Shown here: piece after piece, positions 15,104 to 21,529 of the stretch
Position numbering within the stretch: the first letter of the stretch is position 1
Layout: every line of letters starts with the position of its first letter
Source of the DNA: an uncultured Muribaculaceae bacterium
GTDB taxonomy: Bacteria; Bacteroidota; Bacteroidia; Bacteroidales; Muribaculaceae
Length of the DNA stretch: 21,529 nt
Assembly: GCA_910587355.1 (NCBI GenBank)
Contig: CAJUKF010000046.1
Coordinates: 1-21,529, forward strand
Direction of reading: 5' to 3'
Notes under the pieces: generated by a model
The model's database searches: none
The model's input: the letters and a program-made list of their open reading frames with translations, nothing else
Told to the model about the DNA's origin: nothing
Translations under genes and position numbers: made by a program

Positions 15104-16477
15104 ATGTTTTCCAAAGAAACTTACATCAGCCGGCGCGCAGAACTCAAACGCCGCGTGGGCTCGGGCCTGATTCTATTTTTAGGCAACGACGAAGTAGGCA
15201 TGAACTATGCCGCCAACATCTACCCTTTCCGTCAGGATTCCTCGTTTCTTTATTATTTCGGTCTCGCATACGCAGGCCTCAACGCCATAATCGATATCGA
15301 CAACGATGCTGAGATAATATTCGGCGACGAACTCACTATCGACGATATCGTATGGACCGGCACACAGCCCACTCTCCGCGAAAAAGCATCAATGGTAGGC
15401 ATTGCCGAGACCCGTCCCTACAACGACATCGTTTCCTACCTTGCCGACGCCCGCAAAAAAGGACAGCAGATACACTACCTCCCCACATACCGCGGTCAGA
15501 ATCAGGTCAAGCTGCTGAATTATCTCGGTGTCCGGCCCGGCGCCGAGCAGCCTTCGCTCGACCTTATCCGTGCCATTGTGGATATGCGAAATCACAAGAC
15601 CGCCGAAGAAATAGCTGAAATTGAAAAAGCATGCAACGTCACGGCCGACATGCACATCGAGGCTATCCGCGCTACCCGTCCCGGAATATATGAGTACGAA
15701 GTTGTGGCCCGCCTCGAAGCCGTGGCCGCCGCCAACGGATGCCGTCTGTCCTTCCCCACTATCGCCACAATCCACGGCGAGACTCTTCACAACGAAGACC
15801 ATTTCAACCTCATAAAGGAAGACAGCATGCTCCTCGTCGACGCAGGCGCCGAGACTCCCATGGGATATGCCGGCGACATGTCGTCGACAATCTGTGCAGG
15901 CAAGAAGTTCTCCCCGCGCCAGAAAGAAATCTACGACATTCAGGTGGCCGCCCACCAGGCAGCCGTCGCAGCACTCCGCCCGGGCATACCGTTCACCGAA
16001 GTCTACGACCTCGCGTCAGGCGTGATTTTCGACCGCCTCAAGGCCCTCGGAATCACCAAAGGCGACACAGCCGAAGCCGTTGCAGCCGGCGCGCACGCCA
16101 TGTTCTTCCAGTGCGGCCTCGGCCACATGATGGGCCTTGACGTGCACGATATGGAGAACCTCGGCGAGGTATATGTCGGTTACGCCGGCAAACCCAAGAG
16201 CACCCAGTTCGGACGCAAGTCGCTCCGCCTCGGACGCCCTCTTGAAGAAGGATTCGTGCTCACCATCGAACCCGGAGTGTACTTCATACCCGAACTCATC
16301 GACATGTGGAAGGCCGAAAAGCGCTTCGCCGATTTCATCAACTACGACGAACTCGAAAAATGGCGTCACTTCGGAGGTATCCGTAACGAAGAAGATTACC
16401 TCATCACAGCCGACGGCGCACGCCGTCTCGGCAAAAAAATCCCCCTCACAACAGAAGAAGTCGAAGCTCTCCGCTAA
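15104..16477 (+). CDS. pepP: Xaa-Pro aminopeptidase (aminopeptidase P, M24B)
   Basis: A 457-residue metallopeptidase that removes an N-terminal residue preceding proline, probably with two Mn2+ ions. The AMP_N domain is residues ~1-135, with SFLYYFGL and DDIVWTG. The pita-bread catalytic domain follows, with all five metal ligands in order: Asp246 (LLVDAGAET), Asp258 (GDMSST), His341 (GLGHMMGLDVHD), Glu389 (TIEPGVYF) and Glu429 (GGIRNEEDYLIT). The assisting histidine His348 is also present. There is no signal peptide, so it is cytosolic. The length fits E. coli PepP (~440). It is fourth in the rsgA run; whether it is co-regulated with ribosome genes for a reason is unclear. Confidence 0.95.
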   Translation: MFSKETYISRRAELKRRVGSGLILFLGNDEVGMNYAANIYPFRQDSSFLYYFGLAYAGLNAIIDIDNDAEIIFGDELTIDDIVWTGTQPTLREKASMVGIAETRPYNDIVSYLADARKKGQQIHYLPTYRGQNQVKLLNYLGVRPGAEQPSLDLIRAIVDMRNHKTAEEIAEIEKACNVTADMHIEAIRATRPGIYEYEVVARLEAVAAANGCRLSFPTIATIHGETLHNEDHFNLIKEDSMLLVDAGAETPMGYAGDMSSTICAGKKFSPRQKEIYDIQVAAHQAAVAALRPGIPFTEVYDLASGVIFDRLKALGITKGDTAEAVAAGAHAMFFQCGLGHMMGLDVHDMENLGEVYVGYAGKPKSTQFGRKSLRLGRPLEEGFVLTIEPGVYFIPELIDMWKAEKRFADFINYDELEKWRHFGGIRNEEDYLITADGARRLGKKIPLTTEEVEALR

Positions 16478-16492
16478 GTCGTTCAGCAAAAT

Positions 16493-17458
16493 ATGTCGTC
16501 TCCGCACAAATCCATCACACTGGCCTCCGTCGCAGTTCTCAGCTGGTCGACGGTGGCCACATCTTTCAAAATTGCACAGCGCGAACTCACCGTCTACGAA
16601 ATGGTGCTCATAGCGGCTCTCACCGCCCTCGGTGTCTTCGCCGTCTGGCTCACAGTGCGCGGCAAATGGCGCTCCCTGGGTTTGCTCTCTCCGCGCACAT
16701 GGCTGTCGTTCGCTCTGCTCGGTCTCGTCAATCCTGTCATATATTATCTCACCCTGTTCAGGGCCTATGCACTGCTCCCGGCGCAAATCGCACAGCCAAT
16801 CAACTACATATGGCCGATTCTGCTCCTTGTGTTGCTCGCCGTATTCACAGGCGTGCCCATACAGCCGCGCAAATACATCGGCATGGCGATTTCGCTCGGC
16901 GGTCTCACGCTCATTTCATACGGCGGAAACGCCATTAACGGCTCCATATCGGTGCTCGGCATCGTGTGGGCCCTTCTGAGCGCGCTCCTTTGGGGCATCT
17001 ACTGGATGATGAATGACCGCCTTAAAGACAAGGCCGACGAAGACGTGAGTCTATTCATCGGATTTTTATTCGGCACGATATATCTCCTTATCGGTGTCGG
17101 AGCCGCTTCATTACTCGCTCCGGCAGGCACGGACGAAATATGGGGCATCCCCGTCTTGCAGTCGCTCAGCTTCAGCGCTTCGGGCATTCTGTCGGGCATG
17201 TACATCGGCCTGTTCGAAATGGGCATACCCTTCCTCTGCTTCGGCATGGCCATACGAATGACCACCAATCCGGCACTCATCAATCAGATGTGCTATCTGG
17301 CTCCATTCCTATCGCTCTTCTTCATATCCATGATTTTAGGAGAACCGATAGTAGCCACCACCTACACCGGCCTTGTACTGATTATTGCAGGCATAGCCTA
17401 CAACGAATATTTCGCCGGACGCAGGAAACGGCACAAAATCCGGCCCCAAGTCAAATGA
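16493..17458 (+). CDS. EamA-type drug/metabolite transporter (DMT superfamily)
   Basis: A 321-residue inner-membrane protein with about ten hydrophobic helices arranged as two EamA repeats (roughly residues 5-140 and 150-295) and a basic cytosolic tail (GRRKRHKIRPQVK). Family hallmarks visible: AVLSWSTVATSFKIAQREL in helix 1, LLPAQIAQPINYIWPILLLVLLAVF closing the first repeat, and a matching TGLVLIIAGIAYNEYF at the end of the second. Such proteins export amino acids or other metabolites; the substrate cannot be read here. It starts 15 bases after pepP and ends at a strong bidirectional terminator, so it closes the rsgA operon. Confidence 0.9.
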   Translation: MSSPHKSITLASVAVLSWSTVATSFKIAQRELTVYEMVLIAALTALGVFAVWLTVRGKWRSLGLLSPRTWLSFALLGLVNPVIYYLTLFRAYALLPAQIAQPINYIWPILLLVLLAVFTGVPIQPRKYIGMAISLGGLTLISYGGNAINGSISVLGIVWALLSALLWGIYWMMNDRLKDKADEDVSLFIGFLFGTIYLLIGVGAASLLAPAGTDEIWGIPVLQSLSFSASGILSGMYIGLFEMGIPFLCFGMAIRMTTNPALINQMCYLAPFLSLFFISMILGEPIVATTYTGLVLIIAGIAYNEYFAGRRKRHKIRPQVK

Positions 17459-17465
17459 CGGAATA

Positions 17466-17502
17466 AAAAACGGAGAGCAGCACGCCGCGGCCCTCCGTTT
17501 TT
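17466..17502. terminator. Bidirectional terminator between convergent transporter genes
   Basis: AAAAACGGAG (17466-17475) pairs with CTCCGTTTTT (17493-17502) and encloses a 17-base loop; T-runs flank it on both strands. It lies between the EamA gene (stop 17458) and the SLC13 gene (stop 17518) and can serve both. Confidence 0.85.
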
Positions 17503-17517
17503 ATTATGTATCCTTAT

Positions 17518-19341
17518 TTAGAACGGGAATATCAGAGGAAGCACAAACACCATAAGCACGCCGAGCAGCAGCTGCAGTGGCAGGCCCACCTTGAGATAAT
17601 CCAGAGTCGTATATTGACCCGCAGGCATTACGAGAGCGTTAGGCGGTGTCGAGAACGGCGAGGCGAAACAGAGACTCGCGGCGTAGGTCACTGCAAAAAG
17701 GAACGGCAGCGGATTCAGTCCGAGACTCGTCGCAGTGCCAAGCGCAATCGGTGCCATAAGCACGGCCGTGGCGGTGTTGCTTATGAAAAGCGTCATCACC
17801 GACGTAGTGACATAGATTCCGGCCAGTATCGCCACCGGACCAAGCGAGCCCAGACTCGATGCCAGGCCCGACGCCACCATAGCCGACACCCCGGTCTTCT
17901 CAAGCGCGAACGACATCGGCATCATGGCCGCAATCAGCACAACGCTTTCCCAGTTTATGGTGCGGTAAGCCTCCTCGACGCTCCTGAAACAGCCGCACAG
18001 CAGCATAAGCACCGAGGCTGTCATCACCGATATCACCGGAGGAACTATATCGAATATAAGAGCCACAACCATTGCGGCCATAATCAGGGCAGCCACGGGA
18101 GCACGGTAGTCGAGTGTAACGTCCGAAGCCTGTGTCAGCGGCTGACCCAGCACCACCCAGTCGCGTGTCTTTGCCGAAAGAGCGCCAATCGCCTTCCACG
18201 GCCCCTGAACAAGCATCACGTCACCCGGCTGAAGGGTCTCATTGCCCACCGAAACGGTCCGCACGTCATTCTGTCGCCGTATACCTATCACATTCACGCC
18301 GAAACGGTTGCGGAAATCAAGCTGCGCCACGGTCTTCCCGATAATCGACGAATGCGGCATCGGAATTATCTCCGCAATACCTATGTCATAGAATTTAAGA
18401 CGGGTGTCATCTTCGCTCATCCGCAGCCCGAAGTCTTTGCAGAGCTGGCGCAGCTTTTCATCATCGCCGCGCACATACAGCGTCTCCCCGGCCTCCAGAG
18501 GTGCCGTCGGGTCTGGCGTGCTGTTGGTGATTTTTCGCAGTATATGGCCCGACTTCTCGCCGCGGCGCACCTCGAGCACATCCACTCCGTAACGGCCGCG
18601 GAGATTCAGTTCCACAAGACTTTTCCCCACCACGCCGCATTGCGGTGCCACATCTATCCTCCGCAGCGATGAATTCAAATCATACTCTGCCACCAAATCG
18701 GCCAGCGACTTGCCCGACGCACGGCCTGCGCCTCCCTTCTGCCGTGAACTCAGAAAAAGACGGCTCAGAATCATCAGCAGCAGCGTCCCCGCAACAAGAC
18801 AAATCAGGCCTGCCGGCATGAAAGAGAAGAACGACAGCGGTCCGTTGCCGGCCTCCTCCCATACCTCCGATATCACAAGGTTCGGCGGAGTACCAATCAG
18901 GGTCAGCATACCGCCCATACTGCTCGCAAACGCCAGCGGCATAAGCAGCCTCCGCGAGTTGATGCTCCCTTGTGCGGCCATGCTCACCACAATAGGCATC
19001 ATAAGCGCCACCGTACCCGTATTGCTCACGAATGCACCAATCAGCGCCGTACCCGCAATCACAAGCACAAACAGCCGCGTCTCATTGTCGCCGGCCATGC
19101 GCAGAATGCCCGAACCGATTTTCTTGGCGAGACCCGTCTTGAAAATACCGCCCCCGACTACAAACAGGCACGTCATCATTATCACTATAGGATTCGAGAA
19201 ACCCGATAAGGCCTCGCCTACCGTAAGAACTCCCGACAGCGAGAGTATGAGCAACGCAATCAGTGCCACCACATCGGCACGTATACGGCCCCACACAAAT
19301 CCGGCTGCCGCAAGCAACAGTGTCAAAAGTGTTATTGTCAT
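17518..19341 (-). CDS. SLC13/DASS-type permease with two RCK_C (TrkA-C) domains
   Basis: I choose the ATG at 19341 (MTITLLTLLLAAAGF), giving 607 residues; the open frame reaches 19431 but the extra part would cross the promoter. It is an inner-membrane carrier of the divalent anion/arsenite-type superfamily. A first membrane block spans residues ~1-200, with the hairpin motif SNTGTVALMMP (106-116) and GTPPNLV (150-156). A cytosolic segment with two RCK_C domains follows (~215-305, 318-395). A second membrane block starts at ~411, with the repeat SNTATAVLMAP and STPPNALV motifs. The inverted repeat of SNT and TPPN motifs is what the fold needs for ion and substrate sites. The substrate may be sulfate, a dicarboxylate or another anion. 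RCK_C domains suggest nucleotide or ion gating. It is a single gene with a strong promoter. Confidence 0.9.
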   Translation of the reverse strand: MTITLLTLLLAAAGFVWGRIRADVVALIALLILSLSGVLTVGEALSGFSNPIVIMMTCLFVVGGGIFKTGLAKKIGSGILRMAGDNETRLFVLVIAGTALIGAFVSNTGTVALMMPIVVSMAAQGSINSRRLLMPLAFASSMGGMLTLIGTPPNLVISEVWEEAGNGPLSFFSFMPAGLICLVAGTLLLMILSRLFLSSRQKGGAGRASGKSLADLVAEYDLNSSLRRIDVAPQCGVVGKSLVELNLRGRYGVDVLEVRRGEKSGHILRKITNSTPDPTAPLEAGETLYVRGDDEKLRQLCKDFGLRMSEDDTRLKFYDIGIAEIIPMPHSSIIGKTVAQLDFRNRFGVNVIGIRRQNDVRTVSVGNETLQPGDVMLVQGPWKAIGALSAKTRDWVVLGQPLTQASDVTLDYRAPVAALIMAAMVVALIFDIVPPVISVMTASVLMLLCGCFRSVEEAYRTINWESVVLIAAMMPMSFALEKTGVSAMVASGLASSLGSLGPVAILAGIYVTTSVMTLFISNTATAVLMAPIALGTATSLGLNPLPFLFAVTYAASLCFASPFSTPPNALVMPAGQYTTLDYLKVGLPLQLLLGVLMVFVLPLIFPF

Positions 19342-19363
19342 GTCGGTAATGGTTTTGAAACCG

Positions 19364-19393
19364 CAAAGGTAACGAAAAAATACATCGCTACAA
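19364..19393 (-). promoter_or_regulatory. Bacteroidetes-type promoter of the SLC13 permease
   Basis: On the minus strand TTG (19393-19391), 19 bases, then TACCTTTG (19371-19364) is an exact consensus match. The leader to the ATG at 19341 would be roughly 17 bases. It settles the choice of the shorter start. Confidence 0.85.
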
Positions 19394-19545
19394 AATAGGT
19401 GCCCGACACTCACCCGTAATATCCCGGCCATTTCACTCCAAAGAAAAATGTAACATTTTCACAATCTTTCACTTTCGCACACAATAAACCGCCACACGCG
19501 CACGTTTTAAAGACAAACCCCACAATTAACCAAGCGTCAATGCCT

Positions 19546-19692
19546 ATGGAAAAAACCTCTACTCACCTTTCAGCCTCATCGAAACCTGGACATCACACAA
19601 TGGCTCCCCGACGTGCGACAATCGAGAGGCTCCGTCAGTTGGCCCGTGCCACATTTCCCACACCACTCGGCATACCCGTCATTATCAACTGA
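19546..19692 (+). CDS. Small basic protein of unknown function, 48 residues
   Basis: The plus strand encodes 48 residues starting MEKTSTHLSASSKPGHH and ending PTPLGIPVIIN; a second in-frame ATG two codons upstream (19540) would give 50. The middle RRATIERLRQLARATF looks like one basic amphipathic helix. I have an unverified impression that short proteins with this TIERLRQLAR core and a terminal Asn recur in Bacteroidales, but I cannot name a family. The best support is a very strong terminator 19 bases after the stop, with nothing else on that strand to terminate. A clear TAnnTTTG promoter is not visible in the 150 bases upstream. The opposite-strand frame here (19576-19809) would have to cross the terminator and the tRNA promoter, so it is less likely. 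Confidence 0.55.
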   Translation: MEKTSTHLSASSKPGHHTMAPRRATIERLRQLARATFPTPLGIPVIIN

Positions 19693-19711
19693 CACTGTAC
19701 ACAACCCTATC

Positions 19712-19736
19712 AAAGCGCCTTCCCGGCGCTTTTTTT
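19712..19736 (+). terminator. Strong rho-independent terminator
   Basis: AAAGCGCC (19712-19719) and GGCGCTTT (19725-19732) form a perfect 8-base stem with a 5-base loop, running straight into a T-run to 19736. It is a textbook plus-strand terminator, just after the 48-residue gene and before the tRNA promoter. Confidence 0.9.
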
Positions 19737-19769
19737 CATCAAAAAAATTAAAAAAAACGCCTCCGCCTA

Positions 19770-19800
19770 TTGCGTAAACCAAATAAAACCCATACCTTTG
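19770..19800 (+). promoter_or_regulatory. Bacteroidetes-type promoter of the tRNA gene
   Basis: TTG (19770-19772), 20 bases, then TACCTTTG (19793-19800) is an exact consensus match. Transcription is expected to start near 19806, about 17 bases ahead of the mature tRNA 5' end. Confidence 0.85.
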
Positions 19801-19822
19801 CAGTCGCAAACCAACATTTGCA

Positions 19823-19896
19823 GGTCCTATAGCTCAGTTGGTCAGAGCACCTGACTCATAATCAGGGAGTCCTTGGTTCAAGCCCAAGTGGGACCA
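19823..19896 (+). tRNA. tRNA with anticodon CAU (elongator Met or Ile2)
   Basis: The 74-base cloverleaf is complete. The acceptor GGTCCTA pairs with TGGGACC (one G-T), followed by discriminator A at 19896. The D arm has AGCTCAGTTGGTCAGAGC, and the anticodon stem CCTGA/TCAGG encloses CTCATAA with anticodon CAT. The T arm contains GGTTCAAGC. CCA is not encoded; CCT follows. An initiator is excluded by the fully paired acceptor end and the absence of the GGG/CCC anticodon stem pairs. The choice between elongator methionine and lysidine-modified Ile2 is open: C4-G69 and C5-G68 resemble E. coli Ile2 determinants for TilS, but those rules may not hold in Bacteroidetes. It has its own promoter and terminator. 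Confidence 0.95.
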
Positions 19897-19909
19897 CCTC
19901 TTAGAAATC

Positions 19910-19947
19910 AAGTAGTTACGAATCAAATCGTAGCTGCTTTTTCTTTT
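19910..19947 (+). terminator. Terminator of the tRNA gene
   Basis: AAGTAGTTACGA (19910-19921) pairs with TCGTAGCTGCTT (19928-19939), allowing two G-T pairs, with a 6-base loop. It ends in TTTTTCTTTT. It starts 14 bases after the tRNA 3' end. Confidence 0.75.
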
Positions 19948-19952
19948 GCCTT

Positions 19953-20045
19953 GAACACAAATCTGAACACAACTCCGCGCCAACTCGTTTCAACCGCCAA
20001 TGGCAGCCCTCTGTGTTCATGCTTCTGTGTTCAAATTCTGTGTTC
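19953..20045. repeat. Array of GAACACA / TGTGTTC heptamers in two opposed groups
   Basis: Two copies of GAACACA start at 19953 and 19965. Three copies of the reverse complement TGTGTTC start at 20012, 20026 and 20039. Spacing within each group is 12-14 bases, about one helical turn or slightly more, and a 40-base gap separates the groups. The arrangement resembles arm-type sites of a tyrosine recombinase or a multi-operator for a dimeric regulator; which is unknown. Confidence 0.7.
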
Positions 20046-20314
20046 AACCCATAGCTGAGGAAAAGAAAATAATAAGGGGGTATCTTTCTTTGGTCCGGTG
20101 GACTTTTCCGGTGTTTGGCTTTTCTTTTGCCCAGCCCTATATATGGGTTTAGGTTTAGTCGGGCATATATAAAGCCCAAACCAAACGAATATGAGATAGA
20201 GCCAAATTATGGTCGTGATTCTTCATAATTCTGCAGTCGGAAAAGACTCTGCAGATGAAAGCTATCAATGATTTCTTTAAAGACAACGAGGTCAGCCTCC
20301 CGTGCGATAATTCC

Positions 20315-21223
20315 CTATTTATAGCGATTTTTAATGTTGTCTACCATTCTGTTGATATGGTCTCTAACCTCTTGTGGAGATATAATTTCAACCCAATGCG
20401 CTCTGGAAAGAAGATAGCCAAGAAAGTCCTCGGTAGGGCGTAACGTAACTTCGTAATCGCAATACCCGTAACCTTCCGCTATCAGCCTTTGGGTAGGATG
20501 TACCGGAAGATTCCGCATATAATACTGCTCGGTATCATACGCTCTTAAAACCACCTTTTGGAGTGGGATATCAAAGTTCGGAGCAACTCCGAAGCATTCG
20601 TTGAAATAAGAAGCGGCATCAAAATCCTTATCAATCTTGAATTTCTTGGTTGATATTGTAGTATCGACAATTCGATCAAAGGCAAAGACCCGGAACTCCC
20701 TGGGGATGTTGGGGTAGCTGGCAAGCATATACCAGCGGCGGTGATATAGCTTTACGCAGTATGGCTCAACAAGATAGCGCTTTGTCTCGGTGGAATGATA
20801 TTTAAGATAGTCAAATTCAATCATCTTGGAGATTTTCATCGCTTCAATGACTCGTTGTAGATTTACCCCTTCTGATGGAATGTTTTCAAGCAGGATCCGG
20901 TCGCTAACCGAGCGGTTCTCTGCTATGATATTATTTAGAGAAATTGTATTTGCCATCCAATTTTCCACCGACGGCTTATCCAGATTATCAGCGTTCTCAA
21001 TGCTGTATTTCCATCCAATGCTCCGATCACAGACAATCTTAATGCCGAATAAATCCTCAATCTCTTCCCGATGACGATTAAAGGAGGTACGGGGCAATGA
21101 TTGTCCCTCAGACAACGAAGAACTAAGCCATAGATTGCCAATCTCTTCAAGGCTTAACGGTCCTTGACGATGTATTGTTTCAATGAGCCAGACATATGTT
21201 TTGAATAGTTCCTTATGGCGCAT
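20315..21223 (-). CDS. WYL-domain transcriptional regulator
   Basis: I use the ATG at 21223 (MRHKELFKTYVWLIETI), giving 302 residues, because the conserved N-terminal helix-turn-helix starts there; the frame is open to 21352 but that part crosses a TAnnTTTG box. Layout: winged helix (about 1-75, with LSLEEIGNLW and RTSFNRHREEIEDLFG), WYL domain (~130-200, core KLYHRRWYMLA at 158-168 with WYM in place of WYL), and a WCX-like C-terminal part (~225-300). WYL proteins bind small ligands, often nucleotides, and commonly repress phage-defence or DNA-damage genes (BrxR/CapW type). It stands alone here, next to a tRNA and a divergent tiny gene, in A/T-richer sequence, consistent with an acquired island. 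What it controls lies outside the window or at its own promoter. Confidence 0.9.
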   Translation of the reverse strand: MRHKELFKTYVWLIETIHRQGPLSLEEIGNLWLSSSLSEGQSLPRTSFNRHREEIEDLFGIKIVCDRSIGWKYSIENADNLDKPSVENWMANTISLNNIIAENRSVSDRILLENIPSEGVNLQRVIEAMKISKMIEFDYLKYHSTETKRYLVEPYCVKLYHRRWYMLASYPNIPREFRVFAFDRIVDTTISTKKFKIDKDFDAASYFNECFGVAPNFDIPLQKVVLRAYDTEQYYMRNLPVHPTQRLIAEGYGYCDYEVTLRPTEDFLGYLLSRAHWVEIISPQEVRDHINRMVDNIKNRYK

Positions 21224-21288
21224 GGTGTATATAGATTTACGATGGAATCTCGAAGTGCTCGCACATTCGTTGAAAACATTTCTCGTCG

Positions 21289-21296
21289 CAAAGATA
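21289..21296 (-). promoter_or_regulatory. -7 box of the WYL regulator gene
   Basis: TATCTTTG on the minus strand matches TAnnTTTG and gives a leader of about 60 bases to the ATG at 21223. No good TTG is found at the usual distance, which could mean the promoter depends on, or is masked by, a regulator. It lies about 45 bases from the divergent -7 box at 21342. Confidence 0.5.
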
Positions 21297-21341
21297 ACAA
21301 TTATTTCTTCGAGTGTACCATAAACTGGGACAATCCGATGA

Positions 21342-21349
21342 TAATTTTG
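21342..21349 (+). promoter_or_regulatory. -7 box of the small plus-strand gene
   Basis: TAATTTTG matches TAnnTTTG and lies 18 bases before the ATG at 21368. A -33 TTG at the right distance is not visible. Confidence 0.45.
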
Positions 21350-21367
21350 CAAACAAAACCGATAACT

Positions 21368-21469
21368 ATGATACTCGATAAAGATACAAACTTAGTATAT
21401 TTCTCAGAACTACTATGGGAAAACACTCCGGGAGGCAAAGAGATAATCGAAAATATTACTGTCCGCTAA
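21368..21469 (+). CDS. Tiny ORF of 33 residues, possible truncated remnant
   Basis: From the ATG at 21368 the frame encodes MILDKDTNLVYFSELLW and ends ENITVR before TAA at 21467-21469. In-frame ATGs upstream (21215, 21242, 21338) would lie in or beyond the divergent promoter region. The opening LDKDTNLVYFSELL reminds me of the N-terminus of short agmatine/peptidylarginine deiminase-family proteins of Bacteroidales, which are far longer. If that is right, this is a 3'-truncated remnant; otherwise it is a genuine small gene. It is bracketed by a -7 box and a strong terminator, so it could be transcribed as it stands. The similarity is from memory only. Confidence 0.4.
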   Translation: MILDKDTNLVYFSELLWENTPGGKEIIENITVR

Positions 21470-21490
21470 ACTTTAGGAGGCAATAGAAAG

Positions 21491-21526
21491 AAAGGGCCGA
21501 TTCCATTTGCAGGAGTCGGTCCTTTT
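21491..21526 (+). terminator. Terminator downstream of the tiny ORF
   Basis: AAAGGGCCGATTCC (21491-21504) pairs with GGAGTCGGTCCTTT (21512-21525) over 14 bases including two G-T pairs, with a 7-base loop and a TTTT end. It lies about 20 bases after the stop at 21469. Confidence 0.8.
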
Positions 21527-21529
21527 AGT

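Larger units (their letters stand above)
19897..20314. other. Gene-poor A/T-rich stretch after the tRNA
   Basis: No convincing gene is seen in these ~418 bases. They hold the tRNA terminator (19910-19947), five GAACACA/TGTGTTC copies (19953-20045), an imperfect hairpin around 20152-20181 (GGTTT and GGGC pairing with GCCCAAACC) and a CTGCAG-based inverted element at 20231-20254. Small frames on both strands lack start signals and family features. By eye the base composition is richer in A/T than the genes to the left, which suggests an accessory boundary. Confidence 0.55.

Noticed and set aside
16016..16786. Minus-strand open frame of 256 codons
   Set aside because: It is antisense to pepP and the EamA gene and has a biased acidic/aromatic composition without a family signature.
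17506..18672. Plus-strand open frame of 388 codons
   Set aside because: It is antisense to the SLC13 permease, is extremely rich in His/Arg, and has no domain features; a shadow of GC-rich coding.
19576..19809. Minus-strand open frame of 77 codons near the tRNA promoter
   Set aside because: It would have to cross the strong plus-strand terminator and the tRNA promoter and shows no recognisable features.
19953..20045. Possible CRISPR array
   Set aside because: The repeats are only 7 bases, occur in both orientations and are spaced 12-14 bases apart, unlike CRISPR repeats and spacers.
19916..20179. Minus-strand frame of 87 codons after the tRNA, considered as an integrase remnant
   Set aside because: It contains no tyrosine-recombinase motif (no R...HxxR...Y), and part of it is just the GAACACA repeats.

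Overview
The window looks like a chromosomal segment of a gut Bacteroidales, most likely a GC-rich lineage such as Muribaculaceae (inference). Evidence: promoters of the Bacteroidetes type (TTG, 19-20 bases, TAnnTTTG) precede several genes; start codons lack clear Shine-Dalgarno sequences and have A/T-rich leaders; and the gene set (alanine dehydrogenase, SusC-independent outer membrane barrel, retropepsin-like secreted protease, RCK-containing SLC13 permease) is Bacteroidales-like. The genus cannot be proved from this sequence alone.

Layout. 1-1973 (minus): a housekeeping operon ruvX, def, ettA, with ettA cut by the window edge. 2092-3198 (minus): alanine dehydrogenase with its own promoter and terminator. 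3420-7561 (plus): an oxalate catabolism cassette, formyl-CoA:oxalate CoA-transferase (frc), oxalyl-CoA decarboxylase (oxc) and a YfdV-type AEC carrier, in the same order as yfdW-yfdU-yfdV of Escherichia coli. Together these would import oxalate, activate it with CoA from formyl-CoA, decarboxylate it to formyl-CoA and CO2, and release formate. 7689-7838 (minus): an unlisted 49-residue small gene with a promoter and terminator. 7919-9280 (minus): a sodium-dependent NSS-family transporter. 9457-10155 (plus): a small outer membrane barrel, convergent with 10158-11630 (minus), a secreted protein with two aspartic-protease DTG motifs. 11819-12250 (minus): a Gly/Pro/Asn/Tyr-rich lipoprotein. 12338-17458 (plus): an operon of rsgA, bioB, a TrmH/SpoU rRNA methyltransferase, an M24 aminopeptidase P and an EamA-type exporter. 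17518-19341 (minus): an SLC13-type permease with two RCK_C domains. 19546-19692 (plus): a 48-residue small gene. 19823-19896 (plus): a tRNA with anticodon CAU.

After the tRNA the sequence changes character. It becomes visibly richer in A/T and loses dense coding. It carries an array of GAACACA/TGTGTTC repeats and then a WYL-domain transcription regulator (20315-21223, minus), divergent from a tiny gene or remnant (21368-21469). This looks like the start of an integrated element or accessory island whose main content lies beyond the right edge.

The observations most worth checking are: the oxalate cassette with a changed Frc glycine loop and facing Pro/Ala-rich tails at the frc/oxc junction; the BioB cysteine pattern lacking one classical [2Fe-2S] ligand; promoters sitting 4-10 bases from the ruvX and rsgA start codons; three small genes with their own signals; and the tRNA-linked repeat array with the WYL regulator.
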